Positions 1 to 10,093 of a stretch of DNA of 64,000 nt are shown here, one piece after another; position 1 is the stretch's first letter, and every line of letters begins with the position of its first letter. Source of the DNA: Promethearchaeota archaeon. Its GTDB lineage: Archaea; Asgardarchaeota; Lokiarchaeia; Helarchaeales; RDOG01. The notes below the pieces were generated by a model. It did no database searches. It was not told where the DNA came from and saw nothing but the letters and a program-made list of their open reading frames with translations. The position numbers and the translations under genes are program-made. Location: contig RDOG01000011.1 in the NCBI GenBank assembly GCA_011365055.1, positions 75,831 through 139,830 of the forward strand, read 5' to 3'.

Positions 1-681
1 GCTGATAGATACTTGGTTTATCGAGATACTTCGCCAATCACGGGTGCAGCTGCAGAATTAATATTATCGATATTAGTAAGTGGAACACTCGTTTATAATG
101 GTTCTGCACTGACTTTCACTGAAACTCTAAATGTAAGTGGAACGTATTATTACGTTATAATTGCAGTAAATGATATATCAGGTGCAAACGCAACGATACT
201 CTCAGGTTCCACTGTAGTTACAATTCCAACTCCATCTGGAGGCATTGATCCTAATGCAGTAGCAGGACTTATTTTATTGATAGTCATATTTTGCATCATC
301 GGAGGAGCTTGTGGAGGACTTTACGTGCTTCATTGGAAGGGTAAAATAGATCTTGGTGACTGGAAAGATAAGATCGTTGGTATTAAAAAAGGAAAAAGTA
401 GTGTACCATTAAAAACAAAAGGTCCCGAACGAATTACAGAGGAAAAAGAGAGTTCATCAAAGCCTAAACAAGAACTAGAAAAACCAAGCGAAAGCGATGT
501 AAAATCAACTTCTGACGAAAAATTAGAAAAACCAAGTGAAAATGTTACAAAAGTAACCCGTGATGAAAAAGCAGAAAAACCGAGCGAGAGTATTACAAAA
601 AAAATTCTTGAAGAAAAGCCAAAAAAATCTAAAAAAGCAAAAACTACAAGTTTAAAGACTAAAAAAGCAAAAAAAAGCTAA
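1..681 (+). CDS. C-terminal part of a surface protein (FN3-like domain, membrane anchor, charged tail)
   Basis: The reading frame is open from base 1, so this is the 3' end of a gene that starts before the window; the first usable internal start, TTG at 13, is not its real start. In order it shows an FN3-like domain ending in a GTYYYVIIAVND motif, a hydrophobic anchor (LILLIVIFCIIGGACGGLYV, about nt 265-327), then a Lys/Glu-rich tail ending in KKAKKS. The anchor and tail are nearly identical to those of the complete protein that follows, so the two are tandem paralogues. Topology is inferred: ectodomain outside, tail in the cytoplasm. Whether the missing N-terminus is also a beta-helix cannot be seen. 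Confidence 0.75.
   Translation, partial: ADRYLVYRDTSPITGAAAELILSILVSGTLVYNGSALTFTETLNVSGTYYYVIIAVNDISGANATILSGSTVVTIPTPSGGIDPNAVAGLILLIVIFCIIGGACGGLYVLHWKGKIDLGDWKDKIVGIKKGKSSVPLKTKGPERITEEKESSSKPKQELEKPSESDVKSTSDEKLEKPSENVTKVTRDEKAEKPSESITKKILEEKPKKSKKAKTTSLKTKKAKKS
481..624 (+). repeat. Three 16-residue tail repeats (48-bp units)
   Basis: Three tandem units of the form KPSEs..TK.t.dEKxE lie inside the cytoplasmic tail of the partial surface protein. The same unit occurs four times in the tail of the next gene, so copy number differs between paralogues. Confidence 0.75.
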
Positions 682-854
682 ATAATTCATTTCAATCTTT
701 TTTTTCTTTTATTTAGAGAGTAAAAAAATCAATAAATTTATTAAAATCGATTCACGACGTAAATAAGGAGATTTTAAAAATATATTTTTATATCTTTCGT
801 TTTTAACAATCAATATATATTTATTTCTTTTTATATAAAGAAGGGATTCATAAA

Positions 855-3800
855 TTGAAACATTTTAAACTGATGACGTTATGTCTAATTGTTTTTTTAA
901 TATTGACTCCTTTTTTAAGCTTCATTCAACTACCGGTAGCGAATCTAGCTAATAATTCTAAATTTGCATTAACTTCAAAAGGTGATGATTATATTATCAT
1001 AAATTCTAACGAGGATTTTGATGATTATGACGATGGCACGGGCGATGGAACTGCATTGTCACCTTGGGTGATTAGAGATTACGTTATTGACGGCAATGGT
1101 ACGACCTGTATTTCCATTTCAGACACAGATGCTCATTTCATCTTGCTAAATTGCACGGTTTATGATGGATTAAACGGAATCAACTTGGACAATGTGACCA
1201 ATGCACAATTAATAAACAACATGGCATATGATAATATTGGATCAGATTATTATTCTGGTAATGGAATTTATTTAGACAACGTGAATAATAGCATTCTAAT
1301 AAATAACACGGTTTACAATAATAGAGCTACCGTTGGTGGAGTCCAAGGGGTAGGAAACGGTATTTTTATACAAGGAAGCTCTACTAACAATTTGATAACA
1401 AATAACACGATTTATGATAATTATCATCAGAGTACTTCGATCTATTCTGGAAATGGTATTTTAGTCTATCAAAGCACTTTTCAGAACTTGACCAATAACC
1501 TTATTTATAACAATTCTGGTCAAAATAATGGAGGAAGTGGTATTTTTCTATATAGCTCAGATAATTGCAACTTGATTAATAATACCGTATATGATAATAA
1601 AGGGACAAGCATTGCAGGAAATGGCATTACATTATACTATGGCTCTGAAGAAAATACGCTGATTAACAATACTGCTTATAACAATATTGGCACTGGTCAA
1701 TATTCAGGTAATGGCATTTTGGTACAATCCAATTCTCATTCGAACATACTATATAATAACAGTGTTTATAATAATACTGGAAATGATCAAAGCTCTGGAG
1801 CGGGTATTTTCATTAATAGCAATTTTAATAATCTAACTGAAAATATTGCATTCAATAATACAGGGAAATTATGGTTTTCAGGAAATGGAATCCAACTTTA
1901 TTTGGCCTACTCGAACACGATACACAATAACACTTGTTTTAATAATACTGGAATTACATACTATACTGGTAATGGAATTTATTTACAAGCTAGTAGTAGT
2001 AACAATCTGACTGAAAATCATATTTTTGGTAATAAGAATGATGATTATCGTGGTGGAAATGGTATATTTCTATTTGGTTCTTGTGATCTGAATAGATTGA
2101 TTAATAATACCATTCATGATAATATTGGTGAAAATTATGGAGGAAATGGGATTTTTTTCTATGGTGATTGTGATAGTAATAAGATAATTAACAATACTGT
2201 ACATGATAATTTAGGCGAAAATGGACAATATTCAGGAAATGGAATCTTCATATATGATAATTCAAACACAACCGATTTTAACACGCTAACGAATAATACG
2301 GTTTATAATAATAATGCTACGACTCAATATGGAGGAAATGGAGTTTTTATTTATCAGTCACATGGGAATGTTTTGACAGATAATATTGTCTTTAATAATA
2401 CTGGGGGAAGTGGTCAAAATGCTGGAAACGGATTTTTAGTGTTAAACGCAAATAATAATACCCTTGCAAATAATACTGCACATCACAACGTTGGAGGCAA
2501 CAATTTTTATTCCGGAAATGGCATTAGCTTGTATTCATCATCTAATGATAATACGTTGATGGGTAATAAGGTTTATAATAATTCAGGAGCTAATTATGAT
2601 TCAGGAAATGGCATCTTTATTAGTGGATGTAGACGGAACAAAATTACTAACAACGAAATATACAACAATACTGGATCTAGCTCTGAATATGGACGGGGGA
2701 TCAAGATGTGGTCATCAAATGATAGTATAATTGAAAAAAATACGATCTCGGATCAGAATCAATATGGAATAGATATTCGAACACCAAGTACTGGAAATAA
2801 GATTTATTTAAATCAATTAATTGATAATAATAATGGTGTTCACCAAGCATATGATAGTTCAACAGGTAATGACTGGCATCTTGGATATCACGGAAATTAT
2901 TGGAGCGATTATACCACAAACTTCCCTACGGGAGTAGCGATTTTAAACCTTTATTATGATATTCCTTATACCGTATGGGGAGGATCGAATGTAGATCCTT
3001 ATCCCTTAGTCAACCCTAATCAAGAATTATACCAATATCAAATTAATATTACCAGCGATGCAGAACTTGCCGCTGCGAACACTACTGCGGGAGCGAATGG
3101 CACAGAAGGAAATCCCTACGTGATCGAGAATCATATCATTGATGGAAACGGTACTAATTGTATTAGCATCCAAAACACGAATGCTCACTTTATTTTACGA
3201 AATTGCATCCTTTATAATGGAACCAATGGAGTATACTTAAATAATGTTAATAATGGCACGATAAGCAATAATACCATTTATAATAATACCGCAACGTCAA
3301 ATTTCGAAGGAAATGGAATATGCGTGCGTGGGACTTCACTTTATAATGAACTTATCAACAATACTATTTATAATAATAAGGGTACTGGTTATACATATGG
3401 TAGTGGAAATGGAATATTTGTATGGAGTAATAAAAACAAAATTTTTAATAATACCGTTTATAATAACCAAGGAGAAAGTGGCTCGGGTTCAGGAAATGGC
3501 ATTTACGTGTATGGTTCTACATATAGTATCATTACTAATAATACGGCATATAACAATATGGGAAGTGCATCATCGTGCGGAAATGGTATTCTTTTATACG
3601 ATGCATGTTCTCATTCCATCGTGAGCAATAATACTGTGTTTAATAATAGTGCTAGTCCAGGTAGTTATGCAGGAAGCGGCATTGCTTCAAATGGGATTAG
3701 TGAAAATATTACCATAGACCACAACACGATTCATCATAATACTGGAGGGACGAATACTTATTCAGGTAACGGAATTTTTATTAATCTGAACAGTAAAAGC

Positions 3801-6221
3801 GTGATCACTGAGAATACCATCTATAATAATACCGGAAAAGGGGCCTCTGATTCAGGAAACGGAATTTATCTTTATGATTCGGATAATATCAATGTCACCT
3901 ATAATACAATATCTAATCACACGGGAAACGGTGCAGTTTCGGGTAATGGTATTGTATTGCGTCAAGATGCAGATGGAAACAGACTAATTAAAAATACCAT
4001 CCATTATAATCTTGGAGGGACAGGAGGTCAATCTGGAAACGGTATTATTTTGATAAGTGGGTGTGACTATAACAAGCTAATCAACAATACCATTTACAAC
4101 AATACCGGGGGAAGCTTAACTTATTCAGGAAATGGGATTGTATTATATTCAGGTAATGGAAACTTATTATTCAATAATACGGCTTCCAATAATTCTAATG
4201 GAAAATCATTTCGTTCGGGAAATGGAATCGTTTTATTTTCGACTTTTAATAACACGCTGGAAAATAACACGGCTTGCTTCAATGATGGTATTGAAGGAAC
4301 ATTTTCGGGAAATGGCATTCTTTTGTATACCAATAGTTACAATAACACGCTAAAAGGTAATATGGTGTATAACAACACGGCAAATCAAAGTATCTCAGGA
4401 AATGGCATTTTGCTTTATGATCACTCAGATAATAACACGCTAATAAACAACATCGCATATGACAATTTTGGTTGGAAAGAACAATCGGGGAATGGATTTT
4501 GCATTTTAGATTCTCATAATAATACACTTATTAAGAATACAATATGGAACAATTTTGGGAACAAACTTTATGCAGGAAATGGCATGTTCATTCTCAACTC
4601 TTTTAATAATACGTTAAAAAATAATACGATTTATAATAATCAGAAACACGGAGTGCATCTGAGGATTTCAATTAATTGTACCATATTCAATAATACAATA
4701 AACTGGAATCAAGCAAACGGTATTTTATTGGAAGACTCCGACTATAATAATGTAACCAACAACACGCTTATAGGAAATTCCCTTTATCCATGTATTTTAA
4801 TAAATGGAACGAGCTCAGATAACACGATTACGCCAAATACGTGCAATCCACCAGGCGCCACCACGACACCGCTCCCTACAACAAATGTCAGCTATTCCGT
4901 ATTCCTTGAGTGGAGTGATGTTTTCTGGGCAGATTTCTATTACGTATTCCGAAGTACTTCACCCATTAGCACTCTGGAAGGATTACCATTAATAGGAAAT
5001 GTATCAACATCTGAATTCTTGGATGACACGATGACCACATCAAATACATATTATTATGCAGTGATAGCCGTTAATAGCACTGTAAACGTGAACAGCACGA
5101 TTTCTGCCTTTAATGCAATAACCTTAACATACCCTTTCGGACCAACGACCAGCACGCTCCCAGCAACAAATGTCAGTTATTTCGTTCTCCTTGAATGGAG
5201 TAGCCTCTCCTGGGCAGATTTTTATTACGTGTATAATAGCAGCTCCCCAATAACAAGTCTTGAGGGATTACACGTTCTAGTAAATACGACTTCCACAGAA
5301 TATATCGTTCAAATTTATGCAACAGGTACCTATTATTTTGCAGTAATGGCTATAAATAGGACGGCAGGCTTAAACAGCACGGTTTCAACCTTTAACATGA
5401 TAAGGAATTATCTTCCAATTATGCCGGAAAGCCCTCAATTACCAGCTACAACAACAAATAGCTCGATTTATCTAACATGGAATCAAGTTGAGTGGGCAGA
5501 TTATTATTTGGTCTATAGAAGTGATTCTCAAATCACGTCTCTAACTATAGAGGCATTGCTTCACGTGTTAGCTTCACCAACCTTCGTCGGAAAGACATAT
5601 ACAAATAGCCTTATCGATAATCTCACGGCAAGTGGAACCTATTATTATGCAATAATTGCTGTAAATGAAACCTTGGGTGTGAACAGCAGCATCTTGAGCT
5701 TTGGTCCGATATCCGTGACCATTCCCACCACGCAACCGACTACGGATATATTTATTGGATTAATCATCCTCATTGTCATTTTTTGCATCATCGGAGGAGC
5801 TTGTGTAGGGCTTTACGTGCTTCATTGGAAGGGAAAAATAGATCTCGGCGATTGGAAAGACAAGATCGTTAGTGTTAAAAAAGTAAAAAGCAGCGTACCA
5901 TCAAAAACAAAAGGTCCCGAACGAATTACAGAGGAAAAAGTGAGTCCATCAAAACCAAAACAAGAACTAGAAAAACCAAGTGAAAGTGTTACAAAAGTAA
6001 CCCGTGATGAAAAAGCAGAAAAAACGAGCGAAAGTGTTACAAAACCAACTTCTGATGAAAAATTAGATAAACCAAGTGAAAGTGTTACAAAAATAACCCG
6101 TGAAGAAAAAGCAGAAAAACCGAGCGAAAGTATTACAAAAGAAACTCTTGAAGAAAAGCCAAAAAAATCAAAAAAAGCAAAAAAAACGGGTATAAAGCGT
6201 AAAAAGGCAAAAAAAAGCTAA
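855..6221 (+). CDS. Giant beta-helix surface protein with FN3-like repeats, membrane anchor and cytoplasmic repeat tail
   Basis: A 1788-residue protein, not assigned to a named gene. A signal peptide (about residues 1-30) is followed by a first right-handed beta-helix (about 45-665) ending in a NosD-like cap (GNYWSDY). A second helix (about 727-1330) begins with another NosD-like entry (NPYVIENHIIDGNGTN). The rungs repeat roughly every 34-37 residues with SGNGI and NNT.YNN motifs and carry very many N-x-T/S sequons, suggesting heavy N-glycosylation. Three FN3-like domains follow (about 1335-1625), then one transmembrane segment (about 1631-1660) and a Lys/Glu-rich tail (about 1660-1788). Family knowledge suggests carbohydrate binding or adhesion at the cell surface. 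The start used is TTG at 855; ATG at 873 is an alternative that still leaves a signal peptide. Confidence 0.85.
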   Translation: MKHFKLMTLCLIVFLILTPFLSFIQLPVANLANNSKFALTSKGDDYIIINSNEDFDDYDDGTGDGTALSPWVIRDYVIDGNGTTCISISDTDAHFILLNCTVYDGLNGINLDNVTNAQLINNMAYDNIGSDYYSGNGIYLDNVNNSILINNTVYNNRATVGGVQGVGNGIFIQGSSTNNLITNNTIYDNYHQSTSIYSGNGILVYQSTFQNLTNNLIYNNSGQNNGGSGIFLYSSDNCNLINNTVYDNKGTSIAGNGITLYYGSEENTLINNTAYNNIGTGQYSGNGILVQSNSHSNILYNNSVYNNTGNDQSSGAGIFINSNFNNLTENIAFNNTGKLWFSGNGIQLYLAYSNTIHNNTCFNNTGITYYTGNGIYLQASSSNNLTENHIFGNKNDDYRGGNGIFLFGSCDLNRLINNTIHDNIGENYGGNGIFFYGDCDSNKIINNTVHDNLGENGQYSGNGIFIYDNSNTTDFNTLTNNTVYNNNATTQYGGNGVFIYQSHGNVLTDNIVFNNTGGSGQNAGNGFLVLNANNNTLANNTAHHNVGGNNFYSGNGISLYSSSNDNTLMGNKVYNNSGANYDSGNGIFISGCRRNKITNNEIYNNTGSSSEYGRGIKMWSSNDSIIEKNTISDQNQYGIDIRTPSTGNKIYLNQLIDNNNGVHQAYDSSTGNDWHLGYHGNYWSDYTTNFPTGVAILNLYYDIPYTVWGGSNVDPYPLVNPNQELYQYQINITSDAELAAANTTAGANGTEGNPYVIENHIIDGNGTNCISIQNTNAHFILRNCILYNGTNGVYLNNVNNGTISNNTIYNNTATSNFEGNGICVRGTSLYNELINNTIYNNKGTGYTYGSGNGIFVWSNKNKIFNNTVYNNQGESGSGSGNGIYVYGSTYSIITNNTAYNNMGSASSCGNGILLYDACSHSIVSNNTVFNNSASPGSYAGSGIASNGISENITIDHNTIHHNTGGTNTYSGNGIFINLNSKSVITENTIYNNTGKGASDSGNGIYLYDSDNINVTYNTISNHTGNGAVSGNGIVLRQDADGNRLIKNTIHYNLGGTGGQSGNGIILISGCDYNKLINNTIYNNTGGSLTYSGNGIVLYSGNGNLLFNNTASNNSNGKSFRSGNGIVLFSTFNNTLENNTACFNDGIEGTFSGNGILLYTNSYNNTLKGNMVYNNTANQSISGNGILLYDHSDNNTLINNIAYDNFGWKEQSGNGFCILDSHNNTLIKNTIWNNFGNKLYAGNGMFILNSFNNTLKNNTIYNNQKHGVHLRISINCTIFNNTINWNQANGILLEDSDYNNVTNNTLIGNSLYPCILINGTSSDNTITPNTCNPPGATTTPLPTTNVSYSVFLEWSDVFWADFYYVFRSTSPISTLEGLPLIGNVSTSEFLDDTMTTSNTYYYAVIAVNSTVNVNSTISAFNAITLTYPFGPTTSTLPATNVSYFVLLEWSSLSWADFYYVYNSSSPITSLEGLHVLVNTTSTEYIVQIYATGTYYFAVMAINRTAGLNSTVSTFNMIRNYLPIMPESPQLPATTTNSSIYLTWNQVEWADYYLVYRSDSQITSLTIEALLHVLASPTFVGKTYTNSLIDNLTASGTYYYAIIAVNETLGVNSSILSFGPISVTIPTTQPTTDIFIGLIILIVIFCIIGGACVGLYVLHWKGKIDLGDWKDKIVSVKKVKSSVPSKTKGPERITEEKVSPSKPKQELEKPSESVTKVTRDEKAEKTSESVTKPTSDEKLDKPSESVTKITREEKAEKPSESITKETLEEKPKKSKKAKKTGIKRKKAKKS
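5973..6164 (+). repeat. Four 16-residue tail repeats (48-bp units)
   Basis: Four tandem units, for example KPSESVTKVTRDEKAE, span about residues 1707-1770 on the cytoplasmic side of the anchor. They alternate basic, Ser/Thr and acidic residues, which would suit a charged interaction tail or phosphorylation sites (inference). Confidence 0.8.
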
Positions 6222-6283
6222 TTTCTACATTTTAATCCTTTTTTTTATTTTCTATTGAAATACAATCTCGCATTAAATTATTG

Positions 6284-7126
6284 TTAATTTTCATTAATGC
6301 TTAAAATTTGAATGATGCGAGGGAAGATATATTCACAAATTTCTAAATTAGAACCGCCATGTGTATTTATTAGATATCTACCACTGCAACATTCTGCTTC
6401 GTCTTTGATTAATTGTACTAATTTTAAAAAAAAATCTTTTGACAATCCCCTGCTTCCATAATCCCCTCTTGCCGTATCATGACCTAACAAATGAATTATT
6501 ATATCTGGTTTAAAATTCTTAATTCTAGAAATAAATTCCTTTTTTACCAATTCTAAATAAGCTTCATCGGTCGTATTATATCCAGAATTTACGCAGATTT
6601 TTGTTTCATTATCTTCAATTAGGTCAGTTGAGCAAAAACAAACATGTAGGACTTTGGAATTTCCAAAAGTTACATTTCGGGTTCCATTTGCATGATGTGA
6701 ATCGGTGTCAATTATAGCAATTTTAGAGTCAGGAAATTTTTCTTGTAAATTCACGATGATAGGACCAGAAACCGAAGCATAGGTCCCTCCCCAAGCTGAA
6801 TCTCTTTCAGCATGGTGTCCAGCAGCAACACCAAAACATAATGCGTTAGTTAATTCTCCATTCATTATTAACTCAGAAGCTTCAACACACCCACCTACCG
6901 TCAGATAGGCACCTTCGCAATACCATGCATTTTTTAAATTTTTAAGAAATTTGGGGGTATGAACCTTGAGGAGTAGTTCATCTGTTACTTTTCTTGGTGT
7001 AATTAACTTAACGTTTGATAATTTCAATTGTTCCTCCATAACTTCAGGGAAATTCCTGAACTTATCATTGATAATATGCCAGACTTTTTGGCTATATAAA
7101 TGATGAAAAAATACTCCAGTTACCAT
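6284..7126 (-). CDS. Histone deacetylase-superfamily deacylase
   Basis: A 280-residue Zn-dependent amidohydrolase of the HDAC/acetoin-utilisation/acetylpolyamine amidohydrolase superfamily. Visible motifs are the tandem active-site histidines in AGHHAERDSAWGG (residues 104-105), the metal-binding IDTDSHHANGT (Asp142, His144) and a later GHDTARGD that supplies the third metal ligand. It is shorter than most family members. The substrate could be acetyl-lysine on a chromatin protein or an acetylated small molecule; the sequence does not decide. It is the last gene of a minus-strand operon, 14 bp after the coiled-coil membrane protein and convergent with the surface-protein gene. Confidence 0.85.
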   Translation of the reverse strand: MVTGVFFHHLYSQKVWHIINDKFRNFPEVMEEQLKLSNVKLITPRKVTDELLLKVHTPKFLKNLKNAWYCEGAYLTVGGCVEASELIMNGELTNALCFGVAAGHHAERDSAWGGTYASVSGPIIVNLQEKFPDSKIAIIDTDSHHANGTRNVTFGNSKVLHVCFCSTDLIEDNETKICVNSGYNTTDEAYLELVKKEFISRIKNFKPDIIIHLLGHDTARGDYGSRGLSKDFFLKLVQLIKDEAECCSGRYLINTHGGSNLEICEYIFPRIIQILSINEN

Positions 7127-7140
7127 ATTTTATTAAACCA

Positions 7141-7722
7141 TCAAAAAGTTATAAAAGAAATTAGAATGTAATAGAGGAGATTGATTGCTGCAATTAATAA
7201 CACAGAAAAGCCTCCAATTTTAGCCCTATAATCAGGTCTAAAAAACAAAGCTATTCCTATAGGTAGACAGAGAACGTGAATGATCGGAAAGAATGCAAGA
7301 ATTACCCCCATTACTGTGAGACCTGCATCTTCAAATGGTACTTCATCAATATCCATTTTATAAATTGGTAGAATTGATGATATTGTCTCGAATTCTAATT
7401 TTGCTTGATTAAAATAGAAATTCTCCTTTAACTTATTCCAACTATCAACGATTTGAGATAATCTATTGACTTTTTCTTCAATATCCTCAATTAAAAAGCG
7501 AGCATTTGCAGTCTTTCTAAGCCAATTATTCTTTATTTCTGTCAAGCTAATTTCAATTATATCAAACTTTTTGGAGAAATTCGTGATATTGGATTCTAAT
7601 TCAGGAATCTGTTTTTTTATATTGGATAATTTTAACGATATATTTTCAATAACTTGGTCAATATCACGTTGTTTTATTTGTAATGTTTTTATTAATTTGT
7701 TTTTTATTCCCAAATGATTCAC
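7141..7722 (-). CDS. Coiled-coil protein with two C-terminal membrane helices
   Basis: 193 residues, family not recognised. The N-terminal two thirds is helical and coiled-coil-like (about 1-125); the C-terminus carries two hydrophobic segments separated by FRPDYRAKIGG. The same layout, including an SSDFRGKISG loop at the matching place, occurs in the protein at 9527-10093, so the two are paralogues flanking the PHP hydrolase. It starts 2 bp after the PHP gene stops, indicating translational coupling. Probably a membrane-tethered structural or scaffold protein; function unknown. Confidence 0.7.
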   Translation of the reverse strand: MNHLGIKNKLIKTLQIKQRDIDQVIENISLKLSNIKKQIPELESNITNFSKKFDIIEISLTEIKNNWLRKTANARFLIEDIEEKVNRLSQIVDSWNKLKENFYFNQAKLEFETISSILPIYKMDIDEVPFEDAGLTVMGVILAFFPIIHVLCLPIGIALFFRPDYRAKIGGFSVLLIAAINLLYYILISFITF

Positions 7723-7724
7723 CT

Positions 7725-9482
7725 TTAATTTAATTCAATCCATATGGGTCCTATCCAACCCATGTCATTCCCACCAGATTTCAATTGAGTTGCCCTTAAA
7801 TAATAGAAAACTTCACCATTAGTTGATGGAGGAGAGTTTTCAGAATATCCCGTAAGAGGTTTATTTGCCAATGATGTAATGTAATATTGGCCATTTTTTG
7901 TTATACCATGAGAATATTCGGTTCCTTCTATAGTAAAATTAAAATCTTTATTGGTCAAGGTATAATTAAGAACTGGACCAATTTCTAATGATTCAAGCAG
8001 TTGACTTGAATTATAAATTCCTGTTTGATTCCAAGTGAAAAATATCTCATTATTTTTAAAAATTTCAACACTCGTGAAATTTTTAAAATAATCAGCTAGT
8101 GCACTAAAAGACATATTATTGATAGAATTTATAGTTGGAACTTTAAATAAAGAACGATTAGTACCAACTTGATGTCCATTGATTGAAAAATTTAAAATCA
8201 TCCTATTAACGTGAGTTGTACCATAACAAGTCCTATTTTTTAAACCGTAGAATATATTAGATCTGGTTAAATCATTAGTTATTATCGCACTTAAAGAACC
8301 TTCTTGAATTAATGCTTCTCTGAACATTGGTAATGCAGCAAGTGGAAATTTTGAATTATAATTTTGACCCGTATGTTCTAATGCATGCCCTAAAAGACCA
8401 TCATGAGTATCTGAGGAACACATAAAACCAAGATGATATCCCATTTCCAGAGCATCTCTAATATAAAATCCATCTATATTTATTTCTCCATATTGAAGTA
8501 CTTTATATGGTTTTGGATTTCCTTGACTTTCTTTACATTCACCAGAACCATGAGTAGAATAAACTTCTACTAAGGGCATCAATTCTTCATTATAATAACT
8601 AAAATCATAGTATTGTGCGTGTGAAGAAGGATGATGAGGAATTGTTATAACATCAGATCCTGAACTTATTTTCCAATTTTTTAAAGCTTGGAACAACAGA
8701 TCTGGATTTTTATAATATTGATTATAACATGAATAAAATGGACCATCGTCACCCAAATAATATACATTTATATGACCATAACGACCTAAAGAAGTCCATT
8801 CAAATGCAACCAATGTAACGAAATCTGCGCTATTATAGTAATTCGCATTATATTTCTCTGTAATCCAAGATTGCGGGTCCCAAAAATCCATTATAAAATC
8901 ATGATCAGTAATTGCTACAAAGTCTAACCGTGCGATATCCCTTGCATATGTATATGCTTCTTCAAGCGTTCCGCTACCATCAGACATTGAAGTATGTCCA
9001 TGAATATCACCCCAAAAAATCCGTTGTTTAGGAGTGTTATTTGTCACTATAATAGGATTTGAAAATTTAGAATTTCCTTGATCATCTTGTACTAATAAAT
9101 AGTGGATTCCTGGTTTTTCTAATCGTAGATCATGGAAAATATGAATACCATTGTCAACATTTGGAGATCTTGGAAGTATATTGAGATAAATTCCTGATCC
9201 CGTAAATTTATATGAACCACATAATAAACTTGAATTAGAAACTTGCAAGCTTTTTGTAGAATAATTATATATATAATCTGCAATGGTAATAGAATCCACA
9301 TATAGGCTGCTTAGACGTTCGTATTTATCCCAAGCTTCAATAGTAAGATCGAAGCTCTCCCCTTTTTCAATAACTGAAGGTGCATTAACCCATAATTGGT
9401 GGAATCTATTATTTCCAATTATAAACAAATTTATATTATTTCCATTAGTAACCCAGAGCACCATTACTCCAATGATGACCAA
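7725..9482 (-). CDS. CehA/McbA-like PHP-domain metallohydrolase, secreted or membrane-anchored
   Basis: 585 residues. After an N-terminal hydrophobic segment and a beta-rich domain comes a PHP-type metal site: WGDIHGHTSMSDGSG, then FVAITDHDF, ITIPHHPSSHA and a late CSSDTHDG. This is the pattern of the CehA/McbA (DUF3604-like) PHP hydrolases, which cleave phosphoester or related bonds with bound metals. The start codon is uncertain. TTG at 9482 leaves a short hydrophobic N-terminus, while the same frame stays open to 9521 and would add a Lys-rich stretch (KKKIIKS) ideal for a signal sequence, but only ATT is available there. It sits between two paralogous coiled-coil membrane proteins. Confidence 0.8.
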   Translation of the reverse strand: MVIIGVMVLWVTNGNNINLFIIGNNRFHQLWVNAPSVIEKGESFDLTIEAWDKYERLSSLYVDSITIADYIYNYSTKSLQVSNSSLLCGSYKFTGSGIYLNILPRSPNVDNGIHIFHDLRLEKPGIHYLLVQDDQGNSKFSNPIIVTNNTPKQRIFWGDIHGHTSMSDGSGTLEEAYTYARDIARLDFVAITDHDFIMDFWDPQSWITEKYNANYYNSADFVTLVAFEWTSLGRYGHINVYYLGDDGPFYSCYNQYYKNPDLLFQALKNWKISSGSDVITIPHHPSSHAQYYDFSYYNEELMPLVEVYSTHGSGECKESQGNPKPYKVLQYGEINIDGFYIRDALEMGYHLGFMCSSDTHDGLLGHALEHTGQNYNSKFPLAALPMFREALIQEGSLSAIITNDLTRSNIFYGLKNRTCYGTTHVNRMILNFSINGHQVGTNRSLFKVPTINSINNMSFSALADYFKNFTSVEIFKNNEIFFTWNQTGIYNSSQLLESLEIGPVLNYTLTNKDFNFTIEGTEYSHGITKNGQYYITSLANKPLTGYSENSPPSTNGEVFYYLRATQLKSGGNDMGWIGPIWIELN

Positions 9483-9526
9483 TAAAGGAATTATTGATTT
9501 AATAATTTTCTTTTTTTGAATTCAAA

Positions 9527-10093
9527 TCACATCATTAATAATAATCTCGAAGTTATTAACATAAATATAGTTAAACTAATAATAATAAAACCACTAATTT
9601 TTCCTCGAAAGTCACTTGAATATAATAAATAACCGCCCAATCCTATAGAAAGAAGGTTGTAATATGGAACCCAAGCAAGAAATATTCCAGTAAATGTAAT
9701 TCCCCAATGATGATAATTTATATTGTCCATTTTTTTAAAATTAAACATCAATTTATCTTGAGATAAATGAAGCGAATGAACTAACGTTGATATATCATTG
9801 GAATGAAAAGCTGTATTTTTAAGATCCTGAATAATTCTTAAGTGATTATCGACTAGATTTTTTCCTAATTCAGTGTTTTTTTTTCTATTAGAGTTTAATT
9901 TATGTAAATTTTCTTTAATTAAAATTTTAAATTCATCTAAAAAAATAATAAACTCATTTAAATTTTCTTTATTAGAAAATAAATCGCAAATTATAATTTT
10001 TTCTTTTATTAAATTTATTAATTCTTCATATTCATTCCAAATAATTTCAAATCGTGGATCGATATTTGAAAATTTCTTCTTAAACAATTTCAA
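9527..10093 (-). CDS. Coiled-coil protein with two C-terminal membrane helices (paralogue)
   Basis: 188 residues, first gene of the four-gene minus-strand operon running down to 6284. The N-terminal part is helical and charged (about 1-120), followed by two hydrophobic stretches around residues 130-188 with the loop SSDFRGKISG between them. Layout and loop match the 193-residue protein at 7141-7722. No known family recognised. Flanking a surface hydrolase, these two could form its membrane scaffold (inference). Confidence 0.7.
   Translation of the reverse strand: MKLFKKKFSNIDPRFEIIWNEYEELINLIKEKIIICDLFSNKENLNEFIIFLDEFKILIKENLHKLNSNRKKNTELGKNLVDNHLRIIQDLKNTAFHSNDISTLVHSLHLSQDKLMFNFKKMDNINYHHWGITFTGIFLAWVPYYNLLSIGLGGYLLYSSDFRGKISGFIIISLTIFMLITSRLLLMM

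Noticed and set aside
1190..4700. Short periodic DNA that could suggest a CRISPR or tandem repeat array
   Set aside because: The period tracks protein rungs of about 34-37 residues and the DNA units are too diverged for a CRISPR array.
2701..4992. Several opposite-strand or shifted ORFs inside the beta-helix gene
   Set aside because: They follow the repeat structure of the real gene, are rich in low-complexity residues and have no start context.
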